Shown here piece by piece: positions 8,045-17,618 of a stretch of 64,000 nucleotides of DNA. The notes beneath the pieces were generated by a model that did not search any database, had not been told where the DNA came from, and was given only the letters and a program-made list of their open reading frames with translations. The DNA lies in the NCBI RefSeq assembly GCF_003664645.1, contig NZ_RCHC01000020.1, positions 1 through 64,000 on the forward strand, read 5' to 3'. The position numbers and the translations under genes were made by a program. Numbering within the stretch: the stretch's first letter is position 1; the number at the start of each line of letters is the position of its first letter. The stretch comes from Acinetobacter chengduensis. GTDB lineage: Bacteria > Pseudomonadota > Gammaproteobacteria > Pseudomonadales > Moraxellaceae.

Positions 8045-8659
8045 ATGCAGTCTTCGATTATTAAATATATCTTAGCGGTCGCTACTACAGTTGCCCTGAG
8101 TCAATCGCAAGCTGAGATGGTTCAATCATCATCATTCAATAATGATAATGATCATTCACGTCTAGCCGCTCGTGCCCTCAACAAAGAAGCACAGAGCTTT
8201 AATTCAAATTTTAAAAACCTCAGCAGCCTTTCAATCACTGAGCGTTCTGGCGATAAAATTCGTCGCGAAACAATCGCCGCTAAAATTGAGATTCCTGAAG
8301 ATGAGCCTTCAGTGATTGAAAAACTGAACGATGTTGCATCAAACACTGTACGTCGCTTTAGCCAAACTGGTACAGCGTCTTGGTATGGTCGTCAATTCCA
8401 CGGTCGTAAAACTGCCAGTGGTGATACATTCGATATGAATGCATTAACAGCAGCACATCGTAGCCTGCCACTTAATTGCTTTATTCGTGTAACGAATAAA
8501 AACAATGGCAAAAGTATTGTTGTAAAAGTGACTGATCGTGGTCCATTCCATGGCAACCGTATCTTAGACTTGTCTTATGGTGCAGCTAAGCAACTGGGCA
8601 TTACTAACAGCGGTACAGCAAGAGTAAATATTGAACGTGTAGATGGCCCAACTTCATAA
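8045..8659 (+). CDS. rlpA: RlpA-like septal/wall lytic transglycosylase
   Basis: The C-terminal double-psi beta-barrel (about residues 110-200) carries the RlpA hallmarks GTASWYGRQFHGRKTASGD, ALTAAHRSLP and VKVTDRGPF, including the catalytic Asp. The N-terminus (residues 1-23) is a Sec signal. Two things differ from classical RlpA: there is no lipobox Cys and no C-terminal SPOR domain, so septal targeting by naked glycans is not expected. GGGAG lies just upstream of the ATG. It follows rodA-mltB after 286 bases and has its own terminator. Confidence 0.88.
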   Translation: MQSSIIKYILAVATTVALSQSQAEMVQSSSFNNDNDHSRLAARALNKEAQSFNSNFKNLSSLSITERSGDKIRRETIAAKIEIPEDEPSVIEKLNDVASNTVRRFSQTGTASWYGRQFHGRKTASGDTFDMNALTAAHRSLPLNCFIRVTNKNNGKSIVVKVTDRGPFHGNRILDLSYGAAKQLGITNSGTARVNIERVDGPTS

Positions 8660-8690
8660 CTCTCCCTATGAATTTGCATACATTTAACGA

Positions 8691-8713
8691 AAAACCGCTT
8701 AGGCGGTTTTTTT
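8691..8713 (+). terminator. Terminator of rlpA
   Basis: AAAACCGC (8691-8698), loop TTAG, GCGGTTTT followed by T. Confidence 0.9.
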
Positions 8714-8853
8714 AGCACTCGTATTTTGTATAGGCTTCATACCTATCGCCTAACATATTTTTCTCTAGCATCTTTCAGCTTCATTTTGACCAATCCATCA
8801 AACTGAATTATATTTTTAGCCATACACAATTAAACTGTGCGAAGGACATCGCA

Positions 8854-9309
8854 ATGAAAACAATTCAGGAATGGTTTGATGAATATAGTGAAAGCCATCA
8901 AGATCCCACCAATAAATTAATGCATTGGGTTTGTGTGCCAACCATCTACTTTTCAATCATTGGCATCTTGGCAAATTTTAGTGTTTTGTTAGCAGCATTG
9001 GTGTTCGTTTTAGCCCTCATTTTTTATGCACGCTTAGACATCGTATTGGCCATCGCGATGGCTATTCTTACATTGGTCATGGCGTGGATGATTTGGATCT
9101 TACCTAAGGGCTTTGGCTTATATATTTCATTGTTTATTTTGGCATGGATTGGCCAATTTTATGGCCATAAAGTCGAAGGGAAAAAGCCTTCTTTCTTCAA
9201 AGATCTTCAATTTCTTCTCATTGGCCCTATTTGGTGCCTAGATACATTCCTAGGTAAAGTTAGCTTAAAATACAGAACACACCATAAAACGCAAATGAAG
9301 AGCATTTAG
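8854..9309 (+). CDS. Mpo1/DUF962 family membrane protein
   Basis: A 151-residue integral membrane protein with four hydrophobic segments. The N-terminal pattern EWFDEYSESHQDPTNKLMHW followed by a VP turn is the DUF962/Mpo1-like signature (yeast Mpo1 is a 2-hydroxy fatty acid dioxygenase). Conserved His residues (about 15, 24, and in GHKVEGKKPSF near 105) could bind iron. Enzymatic activity of the bacterial members is an inference from yeast. GAAGGAC precedes the ATG. It stands alone, followed by a strong bidirectional hairpin. Confidence 0.85.
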   Translation: MKTIQEWFDEYSESHQDPTNKLMHWVCVPTIYFSIIGILANFSVLLAALVFVLALIFYARLDIVLAIAMAILTLVMAWMIWILPKGFGLYISLFILAWIGQFYGHKVEGKKPSFFKDLQFLLIGPIWCLDTFLGKVSLKYRTHHKTQMKSI

Positions 9310-9329
9310 GATACATATTCTTTTATTAT

Positions 9330-9368
9330 GCTGAAAATTACATTTCTAAATGTATTTTTCAGCTTTTT
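9330..9368. terminator. Bidirectional terminator between DUF962 gene and azlD
   Basis: A 16-bp stem with one mismatch (9330-9345 with 9348-9363), loop CT, followed by T6. It separates convergent genes. Confidence 0.9.
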
Positions 9369-9408
9369 TAGTCAATTTCAACATCCTATTTTAGGGTATT
9401 TAGTTCAA

Positions 9409-9720
9409 TCACAACAGATAGAGTAAACCATAGAAAAAGACTAAACTTGTCACAATACTCATCAGTAATTTCCGAGTAACGGCCGTCACTAAAATACAAA
9501 AAACAGCCCCATAAAAATAGCTATTTTGTACAATCCCCTTCCATGCATGATGATCAAAAAAAACAATCGGTATGGCAATCGAAATCATTAAACAGGGTGC
9601 TGCATAGTTCAGCATAGACATCACAAACTGAGGAACAACAATGCGTGTTTTTGGCTCCAAAAATAGATAGCGATTAAAAAAAGTAACCATTGCGAGACCA
9701 ATTAACAAAGTCCAACTCAT
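9409..9720 (-). CDS. azlD: Branched-chain amino acid exporter subunit AzlD
   Basis: A small (103-residue) hydrophobic protein with four predicted helices, opening MSWTLLIGLAMVTFFNRYLF, typical of the AzlD family. It forms a two-component exporter with AzlC, whose TGA overlaps its ATG by four bases. The AzlCD pair in Bacillus exports 4-azaleucine and branched-chain amino acids. The substrate here is inferred from family only. Confidence 0.9.
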   Translation of the reverse strand: MSWTLLIGLAMVTFFNRYLFLEPKTRIVVPQFVMSMLNYAAPCLMISIAIPIVFFDHHAWKGIVQNSYFYGAVFCILVTAVTRKLLMSIVTSLVFFYGLLYLL

Positions 9721-10424
9721 ATTTCAGCCTCCAATGCCTTTTCTAAACATGCTGAAACCAGCATCCCACTTAGCCCAGCCAGTAAAATGGCCATCTCTAG
9801 TTTTATCCAAGTGAAAAAAATAACCATACAGGCAGAAACACACATTCCAACAATCGCAATTTTATGTTTGATTAGAAGAATCGCCATTACAATAAAAATA
9901 GCCACAATTGAAAATTCCAAATGAAAAATGCTTAAATTTGGAATCTGGGAAGCGAGTTGTATTCCAACTATACTAAACACAACCCAAAAAAAATAAAAAC
10001 TTAAGCCTGCCCCAATCAAATATCGATAAGGTCTTTGATTTTGGAACATAGCAGTTGCATATAATTCATCTGTGAGTAAAAAACCAAGTATTACACGTTG
10101 AATAAGCGGTCTATGGCGTATGTCATTTTGAAGATGAAGTGCATAAATAAAATGCTGGCTGGTCAGAAAAAAAACAGTGACGATAATGCTTAAGACAGAT
10201 GCTCCTGCAGTCAACATACTCAAACTGACTAATTGTGCAGCGCCCGCAAATACCAAAGCTGACATTCCTAAAGCCTGCATATAGGTCAATCCTGCATGTA
10301 CTGCAATAGAACCCGCCAACACTCCCCAAGGAATCACCGCAATGGAGAGTGGCAACATATCTTTAACACCCTGTATAAAACCCAAGCTTAAGTTATTTTT
10401 TTGCTCGTAATTTAACCTAGCCAT
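9717..10424 (-). CDS. azlC: Branched-chain amino acid exporter subunit AzlC
   Basis: A 235-residue AzlC-family permease with about seven membrane helices. The conserved N-terminal GFIQGVKDMLPLSIAVIPWG and the AGAAQLVSLSML segment identify the family. It pairs with AzlD downstream (four-base overlap). An AraC-type regulator lies 135 bases upstream on the same strand and is a likely controller. Probable role: efflux of excess branched-chain amino acids or analogues. Confidence 0.92.
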   Translation of the reverse strand: MARLNYEQKNNLSLGFIQGVKDMLPLSIAVIPWGVLAGSIAVHAGLTYMQALGMSALVFAGAAQLVSLSMLTAGASVLSIIVTVFFLTSQHFIYALHLQNDIRHRPLIQRVILGFLLTDELYATAMFQNQRPYRYLIGAGLSFYFFWVVFSIVGIQLASQIPNLSIFHLEFSIVAIFIVMAILLIKHKIAIVGMCVSACMVIFFTWIKLEMAILLAGLSGMLVSACLEKALEAEI

Positions 10425-10559
10425 GACAAATCACTCAATTCAACATTTTGAACTGACAAATATGCGACTTCTGCATGTTTCATGCTTGTACAGAGTTGCT
10501 CATCATTTTATGGACATAGATGTATGAACGCATGCATTCTATTTATACGCTAAGCCATG

Positions 10560-11393
10560 TTATTGCTTATGCAAAGTATATTGAGCAGGTGTGCAACCTA
10601 AAGATTTTTTAAAATGTCGATTAAAATGGCTTTGATCCGAAAAGCCACATAGCTGTGCGGTTAATGCAATGTCCTGCCCTTGTTTTAATAATTTGAGAGA
10701 TTTACGTAAACGACACTGTATGAGCCATGCATGTGGTGGCAAGCCTGTATATTTTTTAAATTGTCGTAATAAATACCATTGGCTTAAACCTACAATTTGA
10801 GCCAAATCTGCAAGTTGATGTTCTTTTTCTGGTTCAGTTGCCAAAAGTTCTTGAATAATTTTGACTTTAGCATGCACTTCTGAACAATCTTTAAGTTGCT
10901 GTTTTTGTTTACTATATCGACTGCATAAATAGGCTACAGTTGAAACATACAAGCTCTGCTTAAACAACACATTTTTAGGTTGTATCAATACATCGAAAAG
11001 TAAATTTAATTGTTCTGCTAATCCCTGATCATGGATGACAGCTTGAGAAAACCAAGGCGCCATTCCTTGCTCCCCAAAGAAATCACAACTGATTTCCTCA
11101 ATCATTTCTGGCGTAGGATAAATTGCTCTATAGCGCCAGCCAGACTCAACAGCAGATGATCCTGTATGCACTTCATCTGCATTGACTAAAATGATATCGC
11201 CTTTTGGAGCAATATGTTGACAGCCTGTCCGTAAAAATGACTGCGCACCTTCATCAATTAAACCAATACAGTAACCTTCATGTGTATGCTTTGAAAAATG
11301 AGTTTGCTGATAAGATGCTTTAAGCAGCTCTAAGCCACCTAATTCTTGGACATGCCAATAATCTACAAACTCAATCATTTTATGGCCTTGCAT
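10560..11393 (-). CDS. AraC-family transcriptional regulator
   Basis: A 277-residue protein with an N-terminal cupin sensor domain (residues about 20-160, containing KHTHEGYCIG and the NADEVHTG turn) and a C-terminal AraC double helix-turn-helix (about 180-275: LADLAQIVGLSQWYLLRQF and the ALTAQLCGFSDQSHFNRHF signature). AGGA lies seven bases before ATG 11393; an ATG five codons later also has a fair site. Same-strand azlCD downstream are the obvious targets, because this subfamily often neighbours AzlCD or LysE exporters. Inducer unknown. Confidence 0.88.
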   Translation of the reverse strand: MQGHKMIEFVDYWHVQELGGLELLKASYQQTHFSKHTHEGYCIGLIDEGAQSFLRTGCQHIAPKGDIILVNADEVHTGSSAVESGWRYRAIYPTPEMIEEISCDFFGEQGMAPWFSQAVIHDQGLAEQLNLLFDVLIQPKNVLFKQSLYVSTVAYLCSRYSKQKQQLKDCSEVHAKVKIIQELLATEPEKEHQLADLAQIVGLSQWYLLRQFKKYTGLPPHAWLIQCRLRKSLKLLKQGQDIALTAQLCGFSDQSHFNRHFKKSLGCTPAQYTLHKQ

Positions 11394-11484
11394 ATTTGTT
11401 CCTACACACTGACCCTACACCTTAACAATTTCAGATCAAATGCATAGAACAAAATTGCTCTTTTAGACAGCCATATAGTAAAAA

Positions 11485-12024
11485 TTATTGATAAATTTTA
11501 CCTTGATGTTTCAACCAACCATCCACATGACGGCCATTTGGATCATGATGTGTCCAGTGAATGACTCCACCTTGTGCTGAATACTCATATTCACCATAAA
11601 ATTCAACAGTATCGCCTTTTTGTAAATTTTCAATTCGTGGTGAAAGATCAATGTTGTGTGCGACTAATACTGTCTGGCCGTTATTCAACTTCAAAATAAA
11701 CTTTTGATGGCGTGATCCTTCATTGTCATCTTTTAAAACTGCTTTGACTGTGCCCACGGACTCAACCTGCACATCACTTTGCTGCCGAGCAAAAGCCTGC
11801 TGAATTTTTTCAAGGTCATCCTTCGTAACTGCATCTATCGTTTTTTGATGATTTAATGTCGCAGGGGCTAATGTTTGCTGAACTTCAGAATCATGTCGTT
11901 GCTGTGATGTAGACACTTCCTTTGATGTGACGGAAGGCTCAGGCTGAGACAAATCTAAACCAAAATAAGCCGCAATCAGTAAGGCAACTACCGAACCAAC
12001 GCCAATATGTGTTTTATTTGCCAT
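11485..12024 (-). CDS. DUF3465-domain protein
   Basis: A 179-residue protein with an N-terminal hydrophobic helix (residues 7-24) acting as signal anchor, a low-complexity Ser/Gln linker (30-80), and a C-terminal DUF3465 domain (about 85-178; SRHQKFILKLNNGQ, VEFYGEYEYS, VIHWTHHDPNGRHVDGWL). The Trp/His-rich end looks like a conserved surface or metal site. Members are periplasmic or membrane-tethered OB-like proteins without proven function. It stands alone between an AraC gene and tsf. Confidence 0.8.
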   Translation of the reverse strand: MANKTHIGVGSVVALLIAAYFGLDLSQPEPSVTSKEVSTSQQRHDSEVQQTLAPATLNHQKTIDAVTKDDLEKIQQAFARQQSDVQVESVGTVKAVLKDDNEGSRHQKFILKLNNGQTVLVAHNIDLSPRIENLQKGDTVEFYGEYEYSAQGGVIHWTHHDPNGRHVDGWLKHQGKIYQ

Positions 12025-12145
12025 AGATCATCTATTTATTTCAAAATTTACTGCCTATTTTAAAGCCGCTCATTGCATTCTAGACGCATAATTTTGCTGC
12101 AAATTCACATCACTAAAAATAATGCGCAAATAAAAGTATAGACAT

Positions 12146-12174
12146 AAAAAAAGCCCCCAAAGGGGACTTTTTTT
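12146..12174 (-). terminator. Terminator of rpsB-tsf
   Basis: On the minus strand an A-run and GTCCCC pair with GGGGGC and a T-run around a three-base loop (one G-T pair). Confidence 0.88.
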
Positions 12175-12204
12175 AACACTTAATTTTTAGCGAAATCGCA
12201 AAAA

Positions 12205-13083
12205 TTATTGTGCAGCAGCAGCTTGAGCAGCAGCAACTTCGTCAGCGAAGCTCATTTCTGCTTTTTTCTCAATACCTTCACCAACTTCGAAACGTACGAA
12301 GTTTGCTACAGTAGTTGAAGTTGCTTTAAGAATTTCAGCAACTTTCTTGTCGTTGTCAATTACGTACATTTGGTTCACAAGTACAACTTCGTTAAGGTAC
12401 TTTTGAACTGAACCAGTCACCATTTTTTCAACGATGTTTGCTGGTTTACCAGATTCAAGAGCTTTTGCTTCAGCAATTTCTTTCTCTTTAGCGATAAGAT
12501 CAGCAGAAACGTCAGCTTCAGTTACAGCAACTGGGTTGAACGCAGCAACGTGCATTGCCAAACCTTTACCAGTAGCTTCATCACCTGTGTAAGATACAAC
12601 AACACCGATTTTTAAACCGTGTTTGTAAACAGCAAGGTTTTCGCCTTCAACGATTGTTGCGCGACGAACTTGGATGTTTTCACCGATTTTTTGAACAAGA
12701 GCAATACGAGCTTCTTCAACTGTAGCGCCATCTTCAAGTTTTAATTCAGCGATTTGAGCAGCATCAGTTACGTTTGCAGCAAGTGCAGCAGCAGCAACTT
12801 TAGCAGAGAAGCCTGCAAAGTTTTCGTCTTTAGCAACGAAGTCAGTTTGGCAGTTAACTTCTAAAAGAAGCGCTTTATTACCTTCTTGAGCGATAGTGAT
12901 AGCACCATCAGCAGCAATGTTACCAGCTTTTTTAGCTGCTTTTGCTTGACCAGATTTACGAAGGTTGTCAATCGCTAATTCGATGTCACCGCCCGCTTCT
13001 GTTAATGCTTTTTTACATTCCATCATCGCAAGACCAGTACGGTCGCGCAATTCTTTAACCATGCTTGCTGTAACTGCAGTCAT
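12205..13083 (-). CDS. tsf: Translation elongation factor Ts
   Basis: Nucleotide-exchange factor that regenerates EF-Tu-GTP. Its 292 residues contain the N-terminal UBA-like helix motif ([20 protein letters not shown], residues 2-21), the EF-Tu contact [10 protein letters not shown] near residue 80, and two core subdomains. Ribosome site AGGAG lies before the ATG. It follows rpsB on the minus strand after 141 bases that contain a strong hairpin, the standard bacterial rpsB-tsf order. Confidence 0.98.
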   Translation of the reverse strand: MTAVTASMVKELRDRTGLAMMECKKALTEAGGDIELAIDNLRKSGQAKAAKKAGNIAADGAITIAQEGNKALLLEVNCQTDFVAKDENFAGFSAKVAAAALAANVTDAAQIAELKLEDGATVEEARIALVQKIGENIQVRRATIVEGENLAVYKHGLKIGVVVSYTGDEATGKGLAMHVAAFNPVAVTEADVSADLIAKEKEIAEAKALESGKPANIVEKMVTGSVQKYLNEVVLVNQMYVIDNDKKVAEILKATSTTVANFVRFEVGEGIEKKAEMSFADEVAAAQAAAAQ

Positions 13084-13131
13084 GTTAGTCTCCTAAATAC
13101 GGTAGAAAATGAATTCTTTTTAGAACAGAAA

Positions 13132-13156
13132 CGGCCCAGAGGTATCTCATGGGCCG
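13132..13156 (-). other. Intergenic hairpin between rpsB and tsf
   Basis: CGGCCCA (13132-13138) pairs with TGGGCCG (13150-13156) around an 11-base loop, with no T-run after it. It may pause or process the rpsB-tsf transcript, or set the relative expression of the two proteins. Seen as structure only. Confidence 0.6.
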
Positions 13157-13224
13157 CCTGCATACATAACGCTTACTTTGCCACCATCACATGTCGCAAA
13201 AATGACAAGCTCACGTCAAACGCA

Positions 13225-13971
13225 TTAAGCCTCAGAAGCAGGAGCTTCTTCGCCTTTCGCTTGTGCATTTGCTTGTGATTGAGCATATTCTTTACCAGCA
13301 AGAATCGCGTCAGCCATAGCAGAAGCATAAAGAGTAACTGCACGGATCGCATCGTCGTTACCAGGAATAACGTAGTCTACGTTGTCTGGGTTAGAGTTTG
13401 TATCAACGATACCGATTACAGGAATACCAAGGTTTTTAGCTTCTTTAATTGCAATAGCTTCGTGATCAACGTCGATTACGAATAATGCGTCAGGTAAACC
13501 ACCCATGTTTTTAACGCCACCAAGACCGCGTTCAAGTTTTTCCATCTCACGAGTACGTTCTAAAGCTTCACGTTTAGTAAGCTTAGCGAAAGTGCCATCT
13601 TGAGATTGAGTTTGAAGGTCTTTTAGACGGTTGATTGACTGGCGAAGAGTTTTCCAGTTAGTCAACATACCACCCAACCAGCGGTGATCAACGTATGGTT
13701 GACCTGCGCGTTGAGCTTGTTCACGGATGATTGCAGAAGCTGCACGTTTTGTACCAACGAACAAAACTTTGTTCTTTTTGCTAGCCAAGTTGTTAGCAAA
13801 GTTCAAAGCATCATTTAACGCAGGAACAGTGTGCTCAAGGTTGATGATGTGAATTTTGTTACGCGCGCCGAAGATGTATTCGCGCATTTTTGGGTTCCAA
13901 AAACGTGTTTGGTGACCAAAGTGAGCGCCAGCTTGAAGAAGGTCGCGCATGCTTACGTTGTAATCTGCCAT
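13225..13971 (-). CDS. rpsB: 30S ribosomal protein S2
   Basis: Start chosen at 13971 ([20 protein letters not shown]), the universal S2 N-terminus; the open frame extends upstream to 14181 but that part is the leader. The 248-residue product carries the S2 signatures [13 protein letters not shown], the GTKRAAS turn, [12 protein letters not shown] and [11 protein letters not shown]. It assembles late on the small subunit near S1. The Ala-rich C-terminal tail is variable in the family. tsf follows as its operon partner. Confidence 0.97.
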   Translation of the reverse strand: MADYNVSMRDLLQAGAHFGHQTRFWNPKMREYIFGARNKIHIINLEHTVPALNDALNFANNLASKKNKVLFVGTKRAASAIIREQAQRAGQPYVDHRWLGGMLTNWKTLRQSINRLKDLQTQSQDGTFAKLTKREALERTREMEKLERGLGGVKNMGGLPDALFVIDVDHEAIAIKEAKNLGIPVIGIVDTNSNPDNVDYVIPGNDDAIRAVTLYASAMADAILAGKEYAQSQANAQAKGEEAPASEA

Positions 13972-14110
13972 TTTCTTTACCTTAAAGTTTGGGTTAGGCC
14001 TCCATATACCCGCATTCTCCACCTTAAAAAGGCACCCAGAGATATGTGTCGATATATGTGCGGATTTTAATGCCCCATCGCACAAAGCTCGTGAAAGATA
14101 TTCACGAAAA
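13972..14110 (-). promoter_or_regulatory. rpsB: rpsB leader, candidate S2 autoregulatory element
   Basis: The 5' untranslated region of rpsB holds G-rich blocks and pairs that could fold (for example GGGT near 13990 with ACCC further up). In gammaproteobacteria rpsB leaders mediate feedback by S2; the same is inferred here from position only. The stretch encodes no supported protein despite being open in one frame. Confidence 0.4.
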
Positions 14111-14179
14111 AGCATTTGATAAAATGGGCGGCTATTTATACCATAGTCACATACAAATTTCCAAAAGTTTTTAGAGATC

Positions 14180-15007
14180 ATGAACAGTACTTACGAAGCT
14201 CCCCGCCGTTTAATTAAAACTCCAGACGAAATTGAAAAAATGCGTGTGGCTGGTCGGCTGGCTGCAGAAGTTTTGGATATGATCAAACCGCATATTGTTC
14301 CCGGTGTGACTACCCTCGAACTTGATACGATTTGTCATGACTATATTGTCAATAAACAAGATGCGATTCCAGCATGTTTAGGTTACGGAGCAGCTCCTGG
14401 TCGCCCTGCATTCCAACATGTAATCTGCACATCAGTTAACCATGTGGTCTGTCATGGTATTCCATCTGACGCTAAAAAATTAAAGAAAGGCGACATCCTT
14501 AATATTGATGTAACCGTAATTAAAGATGGCTACCACGGTGACACAAACATGATGTACATCGTAGGTGGTGAAACATCTATTTTAGCCAACCGTTTATGTA
14601 AAGTTGCGCAAGAAGCAATGTACCGTGGCATGGAAACTGTAAAACCAGGTTCTACCATTGGTGATATTGGTCATGCGATTCAAAAATATGTTGAATCTGA
14701 ACGTTTTGGTGTAGTACGTGAATACTGCGGTCATGGTATTGGTACTGTTTTCCATGATGAACCACAAATTTTACATTATGGCCAAGCAAATTCTGGCATG
14801 ATTTTAGAAGAAGGCATGACTTTTACCATCGAACCAATGGTGAATGGTGGTGACTGGAAGACTAAACTTCTAGGTGACAAATGGACTGTAGTGACCAAAG
14901 ATCATAGCTTATCTGCTCAATACGAACATACAATTTTAGTGACTAAAACTGGTATTGAAGTATTAACAGCGCGCCCAGAAGAAGACTTATCACGCTTCCA
15001 AAATTAA
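14180..15007 (+). CDS. map: Type I methionine aminopeptidase
   Basis: Removes N-terminal Met from nascent proteins. The 275-residue protein has the five metal ligands of the family: Asp in NIDVTV, Asp in HGDTNMMY, His in YCGHGIG, Glu in FTIEPM, and Glu in QYEHT. It is divergent from rpsB, as in many Proteobacteria. No obvious ribosome site precedes the ATG at 14180; only 208 bases separate it from rpsB, so the two promoters share that stretch. Confidence 0.97.
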   Translation: MNSTYEAPRRLIKTPDEIEKMRVAGRLAAEVLDMIKPHIVPGVTTLELDTICHDYIVNKQDAIPACLGYGAAPGRPAFQHVICTSVNHVVCHGIPSDAKKLKKGDILNIDVTVIKDGYHGDTNMMYIVGGETSILANRLCKVAQEAMYRGMETVKPGSTIGDIGHAIQKYVESERFGVVREYCGHGIGTVFHDEPQILHYGQANSGMILEEGMTFTIEPMVNGGDWKTKLLGDKWTVVTKDHSLSAQYEHTILVTKTGIEVLTARPEEDLSRFQN

Positions 15008-15022
15008 GTGTGAGATAACCCT

Positions 15023-15052
15023 AAAAAGACCGCCTTGTTGCGGTCTTTTTTT
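15023..15052 (+). terminator. Terminator of map
   Basis: AAAAAGACCGC (15023-15033) pairs with GCGGTCTTTTT (15040-15050). Confidence 0.92.
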
Positions 15053-15053
15053 A

Positions 15054-15308
15054 TTGCAGGTTTGAAATGATGCTTCATTCATTTTTGATTAAAAATAGTT
15101 AGATTTAATCCGTAGTTCTGCATAAACATGCTCATATTAAGGACTGAAAATTCAAAATAAGTTGAAGCCTGAACTTCATTTTTATGCTTTTTTTAAATTT
15201 ATGTAGACTTTTTTATCATTAAGCGAATTCACACTCCCCTTTATGCACCATTTTAGGCTAAGATAATGTGCTTTTTAATTTTTAATCCCTATAAGAAGGA
15301 ATACTGCC
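15054..15308 (+). other. Intergenic region upstream of the aminotransferase
   Basis: No gene is visible in this AT-rich stretch; the longest frames are under 15 codons. A weak hairpin (TGAAG/CTTCA near 15162-15177) is followed by T-rich sequence. TAAGATAAT near 15259 could hold a -10 box for the downstream gene. AAGAAGG at about 15294-15300 is its ribosome site. Confidence 0.4.
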
Positions 15309-16535
15309 GTGGACGTACGTCTCTCTGATCGTGTAAATGCCATCAAACCGTCCCCAACTCTTGCTGTAACGAACAAAGCAGCTGAATTGAAAGCTGCGGG
15401 TAAAAACGTTATTGGTTTGGGCGCTGGCGAACCTGATTTCGACACACCACAACACATCAAAGATGCAGCAATTGCAGCAATTAACAACGGCTTTACAAAA
15501 TATACAGCTGTTGACGGTACTCCAGGCCTTAAAAAAGCAATTATCGCGAAATTAAAACGTGATAATAACCTTGACTATGTAGCAAACCAAATCTTGGTTT
15601 CTTGTGGTGGTAAACAGTCATTCTTCAACTTAGCACTTGCTTTGTTAAACAAAGGTGATGAAGTCATCATCCCTGCACCATTCTGGGTAAGCTACCCTGA
15701 CATGGTGATTATCGCTGAAGGCGTGCCTGTAATTGTAAAATGTGGCGAAGAACAACGTTTCAAAATCACACCTGCTCAATTAGAAGCAGCGATTACTGAC
15801 AAAACTCGTTTAGTGGTACTAAACAGCCCGTCTAACCCTACAGGTATGATCTACACTAAAGCTGAATTAGAAGCTTTGGCTGAAGTTCTTCGTAAATATC
15901 CTGAAGTTTATATCGCTTCTGATGACATGTACGAACCAATCCGTTGGGACGACGAGTTCTACAATATCGCAACTGTTGCGCCTGATCTTTACGAACGTAC
16001 AATCGTATTGAATGGTGTATCTAAAGCGTATGCAATGACTGGCTGGCGTATTGGCTACGCAGCGGGCCCTGCTAAACTTATCGGTGCGATGAAAAAAATC
16101 CAATCTCAATCAACTTCAAACCCAACTTCTATTTCGCAAGTTGCCGCTGAAGCTGCATTGAATGGCCCTCAAGACGTTCTTGAGCCAATGATCGAAGCAT
16201 TCAAACGTCGTCACGACTTAGTTGTAAAAGGCTTGAACGACATCAACGGTATTACTTGTCTTCCAGCTGACGGTGCATTCTATGCATACGCAAATATCCG
16301 TCCTTTAATTCGTGCAAAAGGTTTGAAATCTTGCACAGAATTCTCTGCATGGTTATTAGAAGAAACTGGTGTTGCCGTTGTTCCTGGTGATGCATTCGGT
16401 CTTGGTGGCTACATGCGTATCTCTTATGCAACTGCAGACGAAGTACTTGTAGACGCGCTCGCTCGTATTAAGAAAGCTGCTGATTCAATCGAAGGCGTAG
16501 ATGCTGCGATTGCTTCAATTGCTGCTGAAAAATAA
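15309..16535 (+). CDS. aspC: Class I/II pyridoxal-phosphate aminotransferase (aspartate aminotransferase type)
   Basis: A 408-residue fold-type I aminotransferase of the aspartate aminotransferase Ib group. NPTG lies at residues 176-179, the PLP Lys is about 239 in NGVSKAYAMTGWRIGY, and the substrate-binding RIGY and MRISYA segments follow. The start is GTG at 15309, with AAGAAGG about nine bases upstream. Likely interconverts aspartate/glutamate and oxoacids in the cytosol; specificity (aspartate versus alanine or aromatic) cannot be read. A strong terminator follows. Confidence 0.88.
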   Translation: MDVRLSDRVNAIKPSPTLAVTNKAAELKAAGKNVIGLGAGEPDFDTPQHIKDAAIAAINNGFTKYTAVDGTPGLKKAIIAKLKRDNNLDYVANQILVSCGGKQSFFNLALALLNKGDEVIIPAPFWVSYPDMVIIAEGVPVIVKCGEEQRFKITPAQLEAAITDKTRLVVLNSPSNPTGMIYTKAELEALAEVLRKYPEVYIASDDMYEPIRWDDEFYNIATVAPDLYERTIVLNGVSKAYAMTGWRIGYAAGPAKLIGAMKKIQSQSTSNPTSISQVAAEAALNGPQDVLEPMIEAFKRRHDLVVKGLNDINGITCLPADGAFYAYANIRPLIRAKGLKSCTEFSAWLLEETGVAVVPGDAFGLGGYMRISYATADEVLVDALARIKKAADSIEGVDAAIASIAAEK

Positions 16536-16558
16536 TCTGCTTTTAAAAAGCTAGATTT

Positions 16559-16587
16559 AAAAAACCCGCGAATTTCGCGGGTTTTTT
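16559..16587 (+). terminator. Terminator of the aminotransferase gene
   Basis: AAAACCCGCG pairs with CGCGGGTTTT around AATTT, followed by T. Confidence 0.93.
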
Positions 16588-16781
16588 ATGTTCTATATTC
16601 CATAATTTAAAATTTCACGCCCTGAAATACGATAATAGCCTTTGATAAAGCCAAAGTTTTAGGTTCATTTGAGAAATTAAAATCATTGAAATTCAAACGT
16701 TATAAAATGAATGTAGCAAGATATAAACTCTCTCAAAATTTCCTAAATAAAAATGGCCTGCTCCAGTATTTCTTTTAGTTT

Positions 16782-17618
16782 TTAAACATTCTTTTTCTGT
16801 GCCGAACACCAAATCACCAAGCCAATCCCCGCTAAAACAATCGCAGCTGAAATGATAATACGCAGACTGAGTGGCTCATCAATAAACAATGCACCGCCAA
16901 TAATCGCCAAACACGGCACAGATAACTGAACACTGCTCGCGGTCACACGGTCAATTTGTTTGACGATTGCATACCACAGCACATAAGCACCACTAGACGC
17001 CAAACCACCCGAGAGCACCGCCAAAAAAATGTCACGCGGCTGTACAAAGCCTTGCCCCCAAAATACCATATAAGCCAGCAATACAAACGGAACAGCCACG
17101 ACAAAATTTGCCAAACTGCTTGCCAATGGATTTTGCATTGATTTACCCGCAATGCTGTACATGGCCCAGCCAATTCCTGAAATGACCATCATCGTCGCAT
17201 AAGCTAAATTGGGTGCAGAAGCGCCGGGCAGTAGCAAAATTAAAATTCCAACAATCGCTAGCACCAGCCCTATTCCACGGCCCAAATTCAGCCGTTCGCC
17301 ATTATATAGGCCATAGCCGACCATACATAACTGCACTGTACCAAATAACAGTAAGGCACCCACTCCTGCATCTATATGCAAATAGGCTACCGAGAAGGCA
17401 ACAATATACAGTCCCAAATAAAAGCCGTTTTTTATGCTCCATTCAATTTTGGCTTTGTGCGCAGACAACAAGTAAAGAAAAAACAATACTGCCACACCGC
17501 TGGCAACCCGAATTAAACTAAAACTCATCGGGTCAATTTGATGTTCTGCCAATGCCAACCGGCAGAGCACCGAGTTCGCAGCAAAAGCCAACATAGCAAT
17601 ACAAATTTTAAACAGCAT
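16782..17618 (-). CDS. EamA-family (DMT) transporter
   Basis: A 278-residue protein with ten predicted membrane helices in two EamA repeats, typical of drug/metabolite transporters (amino acid or metabolite efflux). The start is placed at 17618 (MLFKICIAML), with AAAGGA upstream; the frame could begin ten codons earlier. The N-terminal SVLCRLAL and the helix-rich repeat layout support the family. Substrate unknown. It stands alone, convergent with the aminotransferase gene. Confidence 0.85.
   Translation of the reverse strand: MLFKICIAMLAFAANSVLCRLALAEHQIDPMSFSLIRVASGVAVLFFLYLLSAHKAKIEWSIKNGFYLGLYIVAFSVAYLHIDAGVGALLLFGTVQLCMVGYGLYNGERLNLGRGIGLVLAIVGILILLLPGASAPNLAYATMMVISGIGWAMYSIAGKSMQNPLASSLANFVVAVPFVLLAYMVFWGQGFVQPRDIFLAVLSGGLASSGAYVLWYAIVKQIDRVTASSVQLSVPCLAIIGGALFIDEPLSLRIIISAAIVLAGIGLVIWCSAQKKNV

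Noticed and set aside
13831..14070. Plus-strand 79-residue frame opposite the rpsB start and leader
   Set aside because: Antisense to the 5' part of rpsB; composition reflects the highly conserved coding strand.
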